A DNA stretch of 64,000 bases from Naematelia aurantialba (GCA_021527695.1 JAKFAO010000005.1:62001-126000), one strand, 5' to 3'; positions 47,133 to 58,133 are shown, counted from the first letter of the stretch. Translations and numbers: made by a program. The notes: generated by a model from the sequence alone, not told the origin.

Positions 47133-48618
47133 ATGTACCTCAACAGGCCGTCTATCAAAGTCACGCCCGAAGAAAGCATGGCGAGAGAGGCGGAGCGAGA
47201 AGCAAGAGCTACCAAGACACGCGCTGTAGCCGAGGCGCGTGAGCACTACATTGTCTGCACACTCGACGAGTGCGATCGTTATTTCGACCAGGAAACATTG
47301 ACCGAGTTTCAGCAATTTTATCACTCGCAACTTCCTGCACTAGATGACTGGGACGACGAACGCACCGAGTGAGTTTGCAATCTGTCCTTGAACGTCCTTT
47401 CCGCTCACGACAAATGTGTCTCTGTACTCTTCCGGGTGGTGGTCGATTCGAGCAGAAGACACGCCGTCGCACGCACCAAACTCAAATACCTCCCATCCGT
47501 CAGCTCGGGGTATTCGACCAGAAACATGACGCGCCCAAAGGACTCATACGACGTATGCACCAGTGGCACCTTGAGTGACCACCTCTTTAGCGACGATCTG
47601 CTTCCCTTCATGTCATCGTATGACAGGTGTCGAGAAGAGACAGAACGGAGGTCTGCGTGTGTTCCGAAAGTCGACGTCAGGAAATACTCGCACATGTTAT
47701 TCAGAAGTGCATCCCACGCCTCTCAAGCACGACAAAGTATCGACCCAGAGCTACTACCGTGAGTATTCCGGACAGGTCCATACATGAACACAAGTGACGT
47801 GCCTCAGAGAGTATGCTCTGGCTGTCACCAAGGTCAAATTCCTGCCGAGAGCAGCTGGTGTGGAACTGTGGTACGATTCGTTTTCTGGGACAATCAACCC
47901 ACCGAAAGTGCCCCAGACATACGACTCCGACAACCCGGAGTTTACCATCGACAGACGAATGGCGACACGTTTCTTCTGTATAATTCCTATCGAGACCAGG
48001 GAAGTGCATGAGCGTAACCAGCCAAGTCAGGAAGCTGGTCCTTCAAGGGCTAAGAGTTATGGAACGAGAACAGTTGACAAGGGCTCCTCAGTTCCAGGAG
48101 CATTTTCCAGCAAAATGATTGGTGGTGCCACAACCCCAAGCACAGACGCCGAACAGACCGCTTCGATTGAGACAGATGACGACACGTCCACTATCGAGGG
48201 GATTGAGGACACCGTGACTTTGGAGGAAGTTCATGTGTCGAAGCAAACGGCAGCGGATTCCATGCCGGGGACTGCCAAAGATAGCTCACCCGAGAGTCAG
48301 AAACCAGTCGGAGAGACCTGGGATGACCTGCCACCACCTTACGAAGCGACCATTTCCCAGTCAAATCCTGGGGCGAGCAGTGCTGGCAGAAAGGCAACGT
48401 CCCGTCTAGCGGAGTACTTCGCAGCCATCCGGTCTCGCTCCAGGTCTATGCTCAAGGGAAAAAGCAAAGCAACATCTCAATCCAGCGCCTTGCCTTCATC
48501 GGTGAATGCTGAAGCCGACTCCTCTTTGGGAGAGCGATCGAGCAAAGGGCCATCGTCTAGGCAGTCAATAGATAAGGCTCTGTTCGGAGACACTGACTGG
48601 TGGGGCATAAAGGATTGA
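47133..48618 (+). CDS. hypothetical protein with PPPY motif (450 aa in this model, 3 exons)
   Basis: Exons: 47133-47368, 47453-47758 and 47808-48618, closing at 451 codons. The first part is charged and helical (ESMAREAEREARATKTRAVA, HYIVCTLDECDRYFDQETL). The middle is ordered (LSDHLFSDDLLPFMSSYDRC, EYALAVTKVKFLPRAAGVEL, MATRFFCIIPIETREVHE). The C-terminal ~200 residues are disordered and acidic/Ser-rich and contain DDLPPPYEATIS, a PPxY motif of the kind bound by WW domains of Nedd4/Rsp5 ubiquitin ligases. That suggests, but does not prove, an adaptor or trafficking role. The true N-terminus may lie upstream. No membrane segment seen. Confidence 0.6.
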
Positions 48619-49210
48619 CGCAGGCGTTTCAACGAGATAAGTACATATATGACCGTGGCTGGGTCCAATGATGGAGATGGTACTGGATCTGATTTCCCGC
48701 CAATGTCATTTTGCCCGTGAATGATTATGTATGTTATCGCAGAATACCCCTTGCGCAATTATTCCCACCTGTGCCCGTCTGCAGTTCACCATGACGTGAC
48801 TTTTTGAGGCCTTTGCTCCTGGTGGGTCTTGAAGCTGTTCAGGACGAGCTACGGGACCGGACCGCACAGCGGGATGAACTTGCATGTTTCAGCTGATGGT
48901 GTCGTACGTACGCTACACCATCGCATCGCTTCATGAAGGACGAGCTCTCACACGTATCATTGCCGCCGTTGCAGATTTAATCGGCGATGGGAGGGTGAAA
49001 GGGTGGTCCTCGACGAAAGGACGGGAAAGTGCCGCAGAGACCACACAAGGCACTCGCAGTCCAGCGCCACTTGAGTGAGCAATGCCCTCCTGGGCACACT
49101 TTGTTGGCTCACTTCTCCGCCTGCTCTGGCTTTACCAAAGACATTAGAAAGTGGTGCATCAGCACTCCTAAGGCACAACCACACCCACGTATCATTGCAC
49201 ACTCCTGACA
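48619..49210. other. intergenic or unresolved 5' region
   Basis: A weakly protein-like frame (SGASALLRHNHTHVSLHTPD) overlaps the start of the next gene in another frame, so it is either noise or an alternative 5' exon. Nothing else noted. Confidence 0.4.
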
Positions 49211-50523
49211 ATGCCACGCTCTTACCGAAAAGAGACTTCCACAGTCCCCGTGGACATCGCCGCTCGTGGACTGGCCATGTTCTGTATGACCGACGGCACT
49301 GAAGAAGTGGCGTCCATACTGCGCGCTAACTACAAGTAAGCTGTGTGGCAAGTTGGAACGGAGTCTCTCTAATGCGCTGTCAGTGAGAGCCCATCCGTAG
49401 CGAACGACATGCGCGTGGACGAATTTGTGACCGAAATGGAGATGCGTCAAGTGGCCAGAAGGAACATTCCGTCTCATGCTGAATTCTTCGAGAACTCGAG
49501 GGGACCAGGGTGCGACGTTCTCAACGAGGCGGACTACGAAGAGGTAGCGTCTGCAGCGGGCAACTCCATCGCGGGAAACCTCACGACCGCCCTCAGTATC
49601 TTGACACAACTAAAATCCACATCCACAGGGGAGACAGTCAACGAAGCTCAGGTGCACGATTTCGTGGCAACTCGAGTCGCATCCTACGTGGACCAGCAAG
49701 AACGACAGCGGGCTCACCCCGCGGAAAGAAGCAACCTCCTGTCTCAGGCTAAATCGCTGGCCTATTCGTTCGTAGATACTTGGACAGAGACGTTGGCTGG
49801 CTGGGGGTCTGGGTTGACGGCAAAACAAGAGACACTCCAGGAGAAGATCGCACGGCTGGGCGCCGAATCAGTCGCCACGTCAATCGCTGACGACGTCTGG
49901 AAGGACATTGACACTTCCAGCCGGCTGGAATCCCTATACGACAAAGACGGAACCATGTCTCGGGCACAGTTACATGCCTTTGCTGTAGACGAAGCATATT
50001 CGGATGCGATGCCTGCTTTGTCAATGGACTTCATCGAGTCGCACCAACATGCGGAAGAACAGGCGTGGCACGAAACCGAGTTCCTCGGAAACATACTCGA
50101 CCTCACGGAGGATCCGAGATGGTGAGTGTCACATAGGTGTGGCACGTCCCGGGCAGTCTGGTGCGCACGAGCTGACAGGGGATCAGGAGAAGAGCAGTGA
50201 CAGGCACTACGGCGCAAACCAAGTCAGCAATCATCCCCAGCAACAGCACCGTGAGGCGGCCACGTTCTACCAGCTCAGCAACCTATTCAGGGCCGAGCGA
50301 AGACGGAGAAACCACACTACATTCCAGATCCAGAAAAATCCCTACAGAAATGCGACACCGCGAATCGACTCTGCGTCCCAGTCTGCTCGAGGAGAGCGCA
50401 GGAGAGCCGGTTTCCATTGAAGACGTTGTGTCCTACAGCACCGACAGAACAGTCCAATTCACAGCTGTCTACGTAAAACCAATTGGCAGTTCCTTACGCT
50501 TACGGGAATTCTCGCATTTGTAG
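49211..50523 (+). CDS. hypothetical protein (399 aa, 3 exons)
   Basis: Exons: 49211-49335, 49384-50121 and 50187-50523. The first two exons encode regular helical sequence (PVDIAARGLAMFCMTDGTEE, MEMRQVARRNIPSHAEFFEN, LLSQAKSLAYSFVDTWTETL, LGAESVATSIADDVWKDI). For the last intron I chose the AG at 50186, preceded by CTGAC, because it opens a protein-like Ser/Thr/Arg-rich tail ending LRLREFSHL. The nearer AG at 50178 would stop after seven residues. No known domain or targeting signal. Third of the unassigned trio. Confidence 0.6.
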
Positions 50524-51020
50524 TTCGGGCCCAAGTGACGCACGAATCGTTGTAATGGGTACCAAGATGGGATGGGAAACACTGATTTGCTTGCATTCTG
50601 CTACAATGCACTGTTTGACGAGCTGCTCACACTTCCGTGCAAAATCGAAACAGGGCTCTCAAGCTCAGAGGAGTATGCACCCTTTGCCACCATTACACCA
50701 CACATATGGGATTCGTGCCCCAGTCCGCTTGCGTCGAGCTGAAACCCTTTCGTCAATCAGAGGAGAGAGGAGAGAGGAAGGATGAGACTGTCTAAAGTAC
50801 TGCCTCCTGCTCGGGAGCCTAGTAATCTGTGAATCAAGGGTACAATGAATCGTCAGATAGTTGTGCCAATTATGAGACTGTCTGCGGTGGACTGATTCCC
50901 CCTAGGCTGACAGATTCTTCAAGTGATTCCCGAATGAAGCGTTGCATACACAACTCCATGAGTGCCAATGACAGGGGTATCGTCTGAGCCAGTGCTGTTA
51001 TGTCTTTCTCGTGCCGATAG
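50524..51020. other. intergenic, convergent 3' ends
   Basis: This lies between the stop of the 399-aa gene (plus) and the SEC61 beta stop (minus). No gene seen. Confidence 0.5.
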
Positions 51021-51639
51021 TTACTTTGTGAACGCTCGGACGATCTTGGCTGCGATGTGAAGGAAAAAGATGGAGGCGATGAAGGAGAGCGAGAGAACGA
51101 TGACTACAAATGGGTCCCTGGGTAGTGTTAGCGCTATAGTATGTGCTGCCTGTTGGACGGGGAGGGTCCGGGTAACGGAGAAAGCTCGGAAAGTCAGAAG
51201 GAAGAAGTAGGAGTGTGTTTGTCGAAAGAACCAGGGGTACATCAGGGACAGTGAAAGATGATACGTACACTTTCAGACCCGCCTCGCCAGAGTCGGTGTA
51301 GAGCTTCAACATGGTGTTGGATGATCCTCCAGCTCCAGCTGCGCGAGTGGAAGAAGGGCGAGGGGTAGATGGGGCTCGGCGGCTGGCGAGGGAGAACGCA
51401 GGTGAAGGTTAGAGAATGGCATTGCAAGGCATGTTAGCGGAGATACCGTATGCTCTGCGGGATTCAGCGGCAGCTTACCGGATTGCATTAGCGCCGGGCG
51501 GTCGGGCGACCTGGTACGCTGATGATGCGCCTCCTGGGGCAGGTGAAGGCGAGCCGGGCGAGGAGGGGCGCTTGATGTCGGACTGGAAAACAGTATCAGC
51601 AAGTTGCCAAAGGGTTGACGACTTGCGGAGGCTCACCAT
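51021..51639 (-). CDS. SBH1: SEC61 beta subunit of the ER translocon (105 aa, 4 exons, first coding exon is the ATG alone)
   Basis: Minus-strand exons: 51639-51637 (ATG only), 51582-51479, 51382-51269 and 51117-51021, giving 106 codons. The cytosolic part is Ser/Pro-rich (MSDIKRPSSPGSPSPAPG) and contains the family hallmark NAIRRRA followed by TRAAGAGGSSNTMLKLYTDS and GEAGLKVDP. The tail anchor is a single hydrophobic helix (FVVIVLSLSFIASIFFLHIA) ending KIVRAFTK. This is the tail-anchored beta subunit of the Sec61/SecY channel, which aids co-translational import into the ER. The intron between NAI and RRRA contains a sequence that by chance reads AAAESRRA, but it has in-frame stops. An in-frame stop-free path exists only with the exons given. 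Confidence 0.9.
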
Positions 51640-51913
51640 TCTGTAGAGCGCCTAGACACGAGAGGAAGCGGAGAAATGGAGCACGATCAGAGTACCTCGA
51701 TGTTTGACGATACTCTCGCCGAGCAGAATGTGTGGTGACAGACAATTCGAGGCGACATGCTGGCATGTATAAATCTTATTCGGCCCTCCCCCTTAAACAA
51801 GGGTAACATGTCTCTTTGAGCTCGACTAGAAGCATAGTGACGACGGAGCCGATGCATGATGTATATGCCTACAATGCTTGGAATGAATGAATCGGATATC
51901 ATAACACAGCTGC

Positions 51914-52246
51914 TCAGGCTTTTTCCCGCTCAATTTGCTTCAACTTGCGAGTCACAACGCTCCGCAAAGGGCAAGCGGTACTGCCAGTATCCTTCACCTC
52001 CCTGCCATCCTTCTCTGCCGCACGGTACATTTCGTCGCAGCATCGATAGAGGGACTCGACAAGACTGTCACATTTGGACTGCTGATAGTTGTTTTGCGAT
52101 AGGCAGGTCTGGATGGCACAGGCTGCAAGGTGGCATGGGACGCCGTCAGAGGAAGGAAGACACAACGATCGGAGTAAGCATTAGAAGCGATACATTGCGA
52201 GAGTCAGGGATCTACCTTCTGCTTGGCAGTCCTGAGGGGCTCCCAT
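51914..52246 (-). CDS. CMC4: CMC4, small Cys-rich protein of the mitochondrial intermembrane space (79 aa, 2 exons)
   Basis: Minus-strand exons: 52246-52216 and 52122-51914. The product begins MGAPQDCQAEACAIQTCLSQ and continues NNYQQSKCDSLVESLYRCCD, the family pattern seen in yeast Cmc4, followed by TACPLRSVV and a basic end. The paired Cys motifs form the disulfide-bonded helical hairpin imported by Mia40. The function of Cmc4 is unknown; human CMC4/MTCP1NB is the homologue. The short first exon carries the first Cys of the family pattern, which supports the splice. The ATG lies in CCATGG, which is also a plus-strand ATG opening a 57-codon frame. Confidence 0.9.
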
Positions 52247-52418
52247 GGTCAAGGCTACCCTCGACGAGGCCACTCTCGGTGTTGAGCAGGTGGTCGAGGA
52301 CGTCGGAGACGGCGAGGCGAAATCAACGACGAACGGTTGCGTGATGATCTTTTTGCGTCACCGGGATTCCGCGGTCATGTCCGGCCAGCCTCCGGTTCCC
52401 CAGGACGTACTAGAGTAG
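52245..52418 (+). other. 57-codon open frame starting inside the CMC4 start codon
   Basis: An ATG-to-TAG frame (MVKATLDEATLGVEQVVEDV...) reading away from CMC4 and lying upstream of the peroxidase gene. Composition is plausible for a protein (acidic N-terminal half), but no family is recognised. It could be a small gene, an upstream ORF, or chance. Confidence 0.3.
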
Positions 52419-52536
52419 CTGGATAGTCTACTCAGTATCAAATCGAAACCCAGCCTCTCTGTTGTGGATCATCACGATACGCCCACTCGCTACACTACAC
52501 CTAGCTAGACAGCTACAAACGAGCTCAGTACTGAAA

Positions 52537-53561
52537 ATGTCCGACATCTACTCATACACTGTATGTTTCTTACGCCGGGAGAAGTGGAGGCATCTAGTGG
52601 TGTCGCTGACTGTACAGGTCGAGCTTCCCAAGTCTACGTTAACCCTCTCCGACCTCAAGGACAAGACGCTGCTCTTCGTCAATGTGGCTTCCAAATGCGG
52701 TAAGTCCCCCTCTCTCACCTCCGACTCTTCCTGTCCTGTCCTCTTGGTCTGTGCACCCCTCGGCCGACTCGCTCAAACCCCTCGTCCGGATTCGCTAACG
52801 GAGATAGGATTGACACCGCAGTACAAGGACCTGCAGGCCCTGCACGAGAAATACGGTGACAAGGGTCTCGTCACCATCGGCTTTCCTTGCAACCAGGTCA
52901 GTGCGGAATGTAGAGCTGCAGAGGCATCGAGAGTGGCTGACGTGACATAGTTCAAGGGGCAGGAGCCTGGCACCGACGACGAGGTGCTGCAGTTCTGCCA
53001 GCTCAACTATGGGGTCTCGTTCCCGATTGCCAAGAAGGTGCGTCCGAGACACATGTGCATGCGTCTATGCTCTTGGTGCTCTCTCCTCCCTGTATCTGTT
53101 CCGTCCCCCTTCTTCCTCGCTGGAAGACTGTCACACGTAGTATCGGCTGTCTCGTCCCAGAATTTCGACCTGGCATGCCGAGCTGTATTGACTCTTCAAA
53201 TAGGCCGATGTGAACGGTCCTGATGCTCAACCCATCTGGAAATACCTGAAAGAACACGCCGACCCTCCTGTAGAGAACATCGACTGGGTCCGTACTTTCA
53301 TCTTTCATTTTTCTCTCATCTTTCTTCTTTTCTCTTCCTCGTTTACCTTGCTCCTTCCTCTTTCTTCTTTCCTCTTCCCCTCCATCTTTGTCATTCCGTC
53401 TTGTCTTCGCTCTCGCCTCGTGCCTGCCACACTCTGCGATCGTAAGTCGATATGATCTGACAGGGCGATAGAACTTCTCCAAGTTTCTGATAAAGGACGG
53501 AAAGATCAAGTGGTTCCCAGCGCGTTCAACAAAGGTTGCCGATGTTGAGGCGGCGCTGTAG
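52537..53561 (+). CDS. thiol-type glutathione peroxidase, Gpx3/Hyr1-like (151 aa, 6 exons)
   Basis: Exons: 52537-52560, 52618-52699, 52808-52896, 52951-53037, 53204-53287 and 53472-53561. It starts MSDIYSYTVELPKSTLTLSD. The peroxidatic Cys is in NVASKCG (Cys35, not selenocysteine). Other family motifs are LTPQYKDLQALHEKYGDKGL, IGFPCNQFKGQEPG (Gln69) and FCQLNYGVSFP (resolving Cys81), then DWNFSKFLIKDG. Such enzymes reduce peroxides using thioredoxin rather than glutathione, and in yeast Gpx3 also senses peroxide for Yap1. It is slightly shorter than usual (about 160) and has no targeting sequence, so it is probably cytosolic. The fifth intron uses a GTCCGT donor and is long (184 nt, pyrimidine-rich). 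Confidence 0.93.
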
Positions 53562-53917
53562 GGCGTTGCTCAGTGCAGACTGGATAAGCGGACGGCTGAT
53601 GATGCACGGTGAAATAAAACGAATACGGCAGCCGTTACATGCAACACGGAACCTGGAGTGACGACCATGATCACTGATGCAATATCTGGGACTAATATGG
53701 AGAACCAAAAATGCCTGCAAGTTTGGATCCGCAACGGCTCAGAGCCGCGAAGTCTGTTCCCCCTTGCGGAGGAGACGCCGCCGGTCATTCCTCCTCGATG
53801 GTCTCCAACCTAACCCGGGTGCTTCCCCTCTTGCGTCCCTTACTACTGGTCTTGCTTCGCTACTAACGTCAGTTTTGGCAAGCTGGACTCATCCAAGGTC
53901 GACTCACCCAGTAGTGT

Positions 53918-54796
53918 TCAAAATCGGGATCGCCTTCTTTCTCTTCCTCCTTCGCCGCCCTTCCCTTGAAGACGAATTAGCTGGGGCAAAACAATCCCTC
54001 GGCCACTAACGATGGAGATCTCGTACCCTTCGTCCTCCCTGCTGCCAACGGATTCGCCCGAAGCCTCCTGTAGTCGACACATGAGACAGCACTCTCTATC
54101 GCTAGAGCCCGCAGCCTCGAGACGCAGGGGTCGGATCTCTCGGAATGGCCTGACCGATCCTACTGGCGTCGGAGGGCTGTCGAGCATCAGTGGTGCGGGC
54201 AAACCGAGCAGCGATAGACCGCTGTACAAAGACGGCGAGCGGTGCAGCTGCGCGGCAGCGAAAGTCCTCTTGGGTTCCGTGTCCCGCCCTCGAGTGTCTT
54301 CCGTCCTGTCCGCCTCTTCGCGCCGATGCGATCGCGCCCCTAAGGAACGTCGAGCGATGGAGGGTCGGCGGGAGCCTCGGGTAGGTGACGAAGCTGGCGT
54401 GATGACATTGAGCACGTAGCTGATGAAGAGCGACGCACAATGCATCATCGTCATCATGAAGACCGCCGCTAGGCCCAGCAGGAGGATAGCCTTGAAGGCC
54501 GTTGGCAACCAGAGAAGCGATACAAGGCATACGATGAAGAGGAGGATCGGAAGCAGCGGGACAAGGACAATCGCCCCAATGAGGGTGGGGTTGGTGGTCT
54601 GGTGGAGCTGGGTGTTCTTCATTGGCGATGTAGTGAGGCTAAGGAAGGTGGGTAGGAGAAGCAGGAACGACAAGAAGCCAGCTGCAGTGGCGGCAATGAG
54701 CATCTCGCTGGTGAGCTGCAGGAACGTCGCTGCCGGGGGTCTTGATGATGCTCTTGGGGGGGGGGGGGGGGGGAAGGGCAGTGGAAGTTGTAGCAA
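53918..54796 (-). CDS. hypothetical multi-pass membrane protein (261-292 aa, single exon)
   Basis: The first Met (54796) would put a poly-Pro stretch coded by an 18-G homopolymer in the protein. I favour the Met at 54703 (MLIAATAAGFLSFLLLLPTF), giving 261 residues. Hydrophobic segments: about 1-22 of that form, then IGAIVLVPLLPILLFIVCLV, and ILLLGLAAVFMMTMMHCASL. The C-terminal half is hydrophilic and Arg/Ser-rich (SHRREEADRTEDTRGRDTEP), with SPPTPVGSVRPFREIRPLRL. The last ~30 residues are basic and could be altered by an unseen intron. No family recognised. Likely three membrane helices with a cytosolic tail. Confidence 0.6.
   Translation of the reverse strand: MLQLPLPFPPPPPPRASSRPPAATFLQLTSEMLIAATAAGFLSFLLLLPTFLSLTTSPMKNTQLHQTTNPTLIGAIVLVPLLPILLFIVCLVSLLWLPTAFKAILLLGLAAVFMMTMMHCASLFISYVLNVITPASSPTRGSRRPSIARRSLGARSHRREEADRTEDTRGRDTEPKRTFAAAQLHRSPSLYSGLSLLGLPAPLMLDSPPTPVGSVRPFREIRPLRLEAAGSSDRECCLMCRLQEASGESVGSREDEGYEISIVSGRGIVLPQLIRLQGKGGEGGRERRRSRF
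54756..54773. repeat. G18 homopolymer
   Basis: Eighteen consecutive G residues about 55 bp upstream of the preferred start of the membrane-protein gene. The exact length may be unreliable. Confidence 0.85.
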
Positions 54797-55722
54797 TTAT
54801 CTAACGCTAAGTGACTCTACCAGTTTGCACGATATACCGTGCTATGTGGTGTTGGAGAGGGAATAACTATGGGAAGAACAGACAGGTGGTCAGAGGGAGC
54901 ATTATATAATAGCCATCGCCCCATTCATCTCGTGCTACAAGACTGAGGACCAAGAATTTCGGTTGGTACGGGCTCAGGCACTAGGTAAGGGAAGCTAAGA
55001 GGGCCATCGTCCAAAAATGAATGGAAGATGGGTGTCGATTGCATCCTTGACCGGCAGACTGATCACGCCGACCGTGCTTCTCGCCCGATCGGCGTTGAGG
55101 CGGCACGTAATAGGTTGGCGGTGGCCAACTACTTGTATTCAAAATTGAATCAGAGGATAGGGTACCGAGGTCCATGCACCTGGCTCCTACGACGATGGGC
55201 AAGCGAGAGGGGGGTTCGGGAGTCGAAAACATGTCCGTGCGCTGAATTGTCTCGAGCGCGATGCGACGCGCTGCGCGTCGCCACTCAAATGGGCATGCCG
55301 TGCGGCATCTCGTCTTCATCGCGCTTTCGCGACGCATCGTGTAACTTGAAGAGAGATACATGCAACATGCAGTCTTCTGAGCATTTTTGCATTCGTAAAC
55401 GCTCCAAACGCTCAAGAACATGCACAGGCGACTCTGATCCATCAGGACGCCTCAAAGTCCGCCCCATGAGATTCTTTCGAATTCAAAAGACCAGGCATAC
55501 CCGTTTGCCAGGGTCAGTCTGCTTGGACTAACCATTAAGGATCTCTGATCTGCATTCATCCATCGTGAGTTATCTGTTCATCATCTTACCCGAATGTCCG
55601 TCACCGCTTCATGGGAGAGTGGCCGCCATCTCCCTCCTACGGAATATCCTTGCCTAGACTAGCAGCCGCAATTTTCCCCTCTTTCCTGGCAATACCGTCT
55701 GTGGAATAGCGGCTTTTTCCTT
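54797..55722. other. intergenic
   Basis: 5' flank of the membrane-protein gene and 3' flank of the 451-aa gene. Short Arg/Cys-rich frames without domains; no gene seen. Confidence 0.5.
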
Positions 55723-57199
55723 TCATTCTGTTTTGGATCGCCCAGGGTGATGAGGACGCGGTTTTGAAGGCGATCTCAAAAGTCGAGCTGAAGAGACAGC
55801 ATTCTCCATGACCGCCCAGTTCCTGTCGCACGTTTCAGTCAGCCTTCACGAGCGGGACTCGGGAGTAACGTCACGTACTTGGAGTTTATACGCCCCCTAA
55901 GTTGCTGCATAGCCTCAACGTCGCCGGAACCGGAAGTGGCCCCAGCAGTACTGGAGTCCGATCCTACTCCACGCGAACTAGATCCAAATACGTTTGAATC
56001 AGACAGGGTCGGGCTGGCAGGTGTAACCTTTCGTGTTTCCATTGCACTCGCTGGCCGCTTCGGTCTCAGTCTGAGCGATTCCGGACTATAGTCAAAGCCG
56101 AGGGTATCAGACGTCTGTGCGCGCGACAGTAAATCACTCCCAAGCTGCCTCCGATCGGTGTTGAGCCTTAGCCAGCTGCTCGAGTGAGCGGCAAAGGGGT
56201 CTTCCGGGAGCGGGATTGAACTGTCCAGCACAAACGCCGAAGGGGCAGGCTCGAGATCGGGAGATACAGTCGGCAGAGGGGGTAGCGGGGGCACGGGTGG
56301 GATGCTGTAAGTGCCGTGTCAATTCCCTTCTTGGAACACTTGTAGAACAAAACATGTAGTGACACTCACTGCTGGGACTTTGGCGACGTCGGCGAACTGG
56401 GAGACGCCCACCACTTCCACGGCTTGGTGCTCATGGGCGACGTACTCAAGCGCGGTGGCGAAAAGCTCGAAGCCTGGCTCGGTGGCGAGCTGCTGAGAGC
56501 CGTGCTGGTGTTGTTTGAGCTCGCGTTTGAAGTTTTGCGTCGGAGTTGCCAAAATGGCACCTCCCTGGGTGGTGGAGTTCTAGACCTAGAGGTCGTCGTG
56601 CGCCTCGAGGGTGTCATGGGTCGCTTCGGTGTCCGGAAGCTCGTTGGTGGTGTGGAAGCCTGGGGAGTCGTCGGTCGGGACAGGGAGATCGATGACACCA
56701 TCTCCCATGCTGACTTTCGGCCCAGTCCCGTTTGGTACTCGTCGGACTTTCTGTCCAGGTCCTGTTGGTCCTCACCGCCGGTCTTTTGTTCGGTCTGGCT
56801 GACGAATACGTGAGAATCGTCGGCGTCAATGGATGTGAGCTCGCCCTCGGTCAGGTCTCCGACGTCACCGCTGTCGCGGTCGTAGCTGGGATTGCTCGAC
56901 CCTGACCCCTGAAGAAGAGAGGATACATCAAAGGCAGGCCCGAGCGAGATTTTGAGGAGGCGTTTACGGTCTGCGGAGGTCTGCAGTGCGCCGATGGTCT
57001 CGGTGTCTGAATCGTTGGGGCTCCCAGGCCCAGTGAGAGATCCCCGTGACCGCCGCGGCAGCGATCCTCTGTACTCTTTGCTGCGGCGTACCGTGTTGGG
57101 AGACGAGGCTGACCGCGCTTGGCTCGCTTCGCTGACTGTACGCTTCCTTGTTCGTCCCCTGGACAACTTCAGCGGGGGCCACCTCAATTCAGAGCTCAT
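55723..57199 (-). CDS. hypothetical Ser/Pro-rich protein (451 aa, 3 exons)
   Basis: Minus-strand exons: 57199-56370, 56304-55879 and 55822-55723, closing at 452 codons. It starts MSSELRWPPLKLSRGRTRKR. It is rich in SP/TP sites (SISLSRPTTPQASTPP, RPMTPSRRTTTSRSRTPPPR), suggesting phosphorylation by proline-directed kinases. A proline stretch (IPPVPPLPPLPTVSPD) at the second junction could bind SH3 domains. More ordered islands are LLKISLGPAFDVSSLLQ and VPFWQLRRKTSNAS. The last exon (NWAVMENAVSSARLLRSPSK) was found by following phase from the GTACGT donor at 55878. No domain recognised. Confidence 0.65.
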
Positions 57200-58133
57200 G
57201 GTGCACGCTGAGCGGTTTGGCGCACTCAGCCGAAGAATGAAGCAAGTGAGAAAAGAGGGGGACACTAACGAGGGAAAGCAAGTTTTAAGGTCGCACAGCC
57301 GTATGAGCTGAGTTTGGGGCGGTTCGCGGGTCGAGGGTCGCAGGTCGCCCTGATCACGAGAAGGCGGCTGGTCTCTATATGCTACATGCGAGTACTTCCA
57401 TCTGTATGAAGGAGACAAGAAGGCGTCTGCCTCTGGGAGGAGAGCAAGCGTCAAACCCCGGACGGGAGAAGCGAGGCAGTCAAGGAAAGGAAGAAGCCCG
57501 GGACCCGGCCTGTCGGAGAGAGCACGAAAGGACCACGAACGCTCTATTCGCCTCATGCACTCTGCGCAATACGCACCGTCGTTCTTCGTTGGGGTCGTAG
57601 CGGCTTGCTCGGTCAAGACGCCGGTATTGCTGTATGAACGGAGAGGAAGATGATTTTCTTCCAAACGGAAGGGTGGCACACGCATTGCAGAAGCTCATTA
57701 TGGTTCTCAGCGGGGATCTGACTGCCGGCGCGCTCTCAGGTGCATGTTAGTTGTGTCCTGATGACGTTAGGCCGTGCTGGCAAGTGGAGTGAACTACTAG
57801 GAACGAGTGGTTTCATGCCAGTAAGGAGGATTGATTGTGAACGTAATGGGCATCATACACCGAGTCGCGTGCGTTGTAAGACCTCTTCGTATGTGCAACT
57901 CGGTCACGCTGTCCTTTGTCCCTTGGACTTGCACTGATGCCAGGGTCCGGCCCACTCCGACAGTCCTAAGCTGGGAGCGGAGCTGAACTGTCACGGGCAG
58001 AATTTTGACGTTGGCAATAGTTGCGCTTGGCAGGACGTACGGCGTAGCATGCCGCTGCTGCAAACCAGCTTTCACTTCCGCGACCACGGGACTGCCCCAA
58101 CCCGGCTTGGTGGGACATCCCGAGGAGCGGCCA
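57200..58133. other. intergenic
   Basis: Promoter of the 451-aa gene and 3' flank of the next minus-strand gene. No convincing frame. Confidence 0.5.

Noticed and set aside
50179..50200. Alternative last exon of the 399-aa gene ending GSGEEQ
   Set aside because: The AG is only 4 nt after the CTGAC branch point, and the next AG opens a protein-like tail of over 100 residues; the latter was preferred, though not proven.
51383..51478. Sequence AAAESRRAYGISANMP following NAIR in SEC61 beta, suggesting a nonsense mutation at a TAA
   Set aside because: A GT-AG intron (51478-51383) removes it and joins NAI to RRRA, the true family motif, so there is no broken gene.
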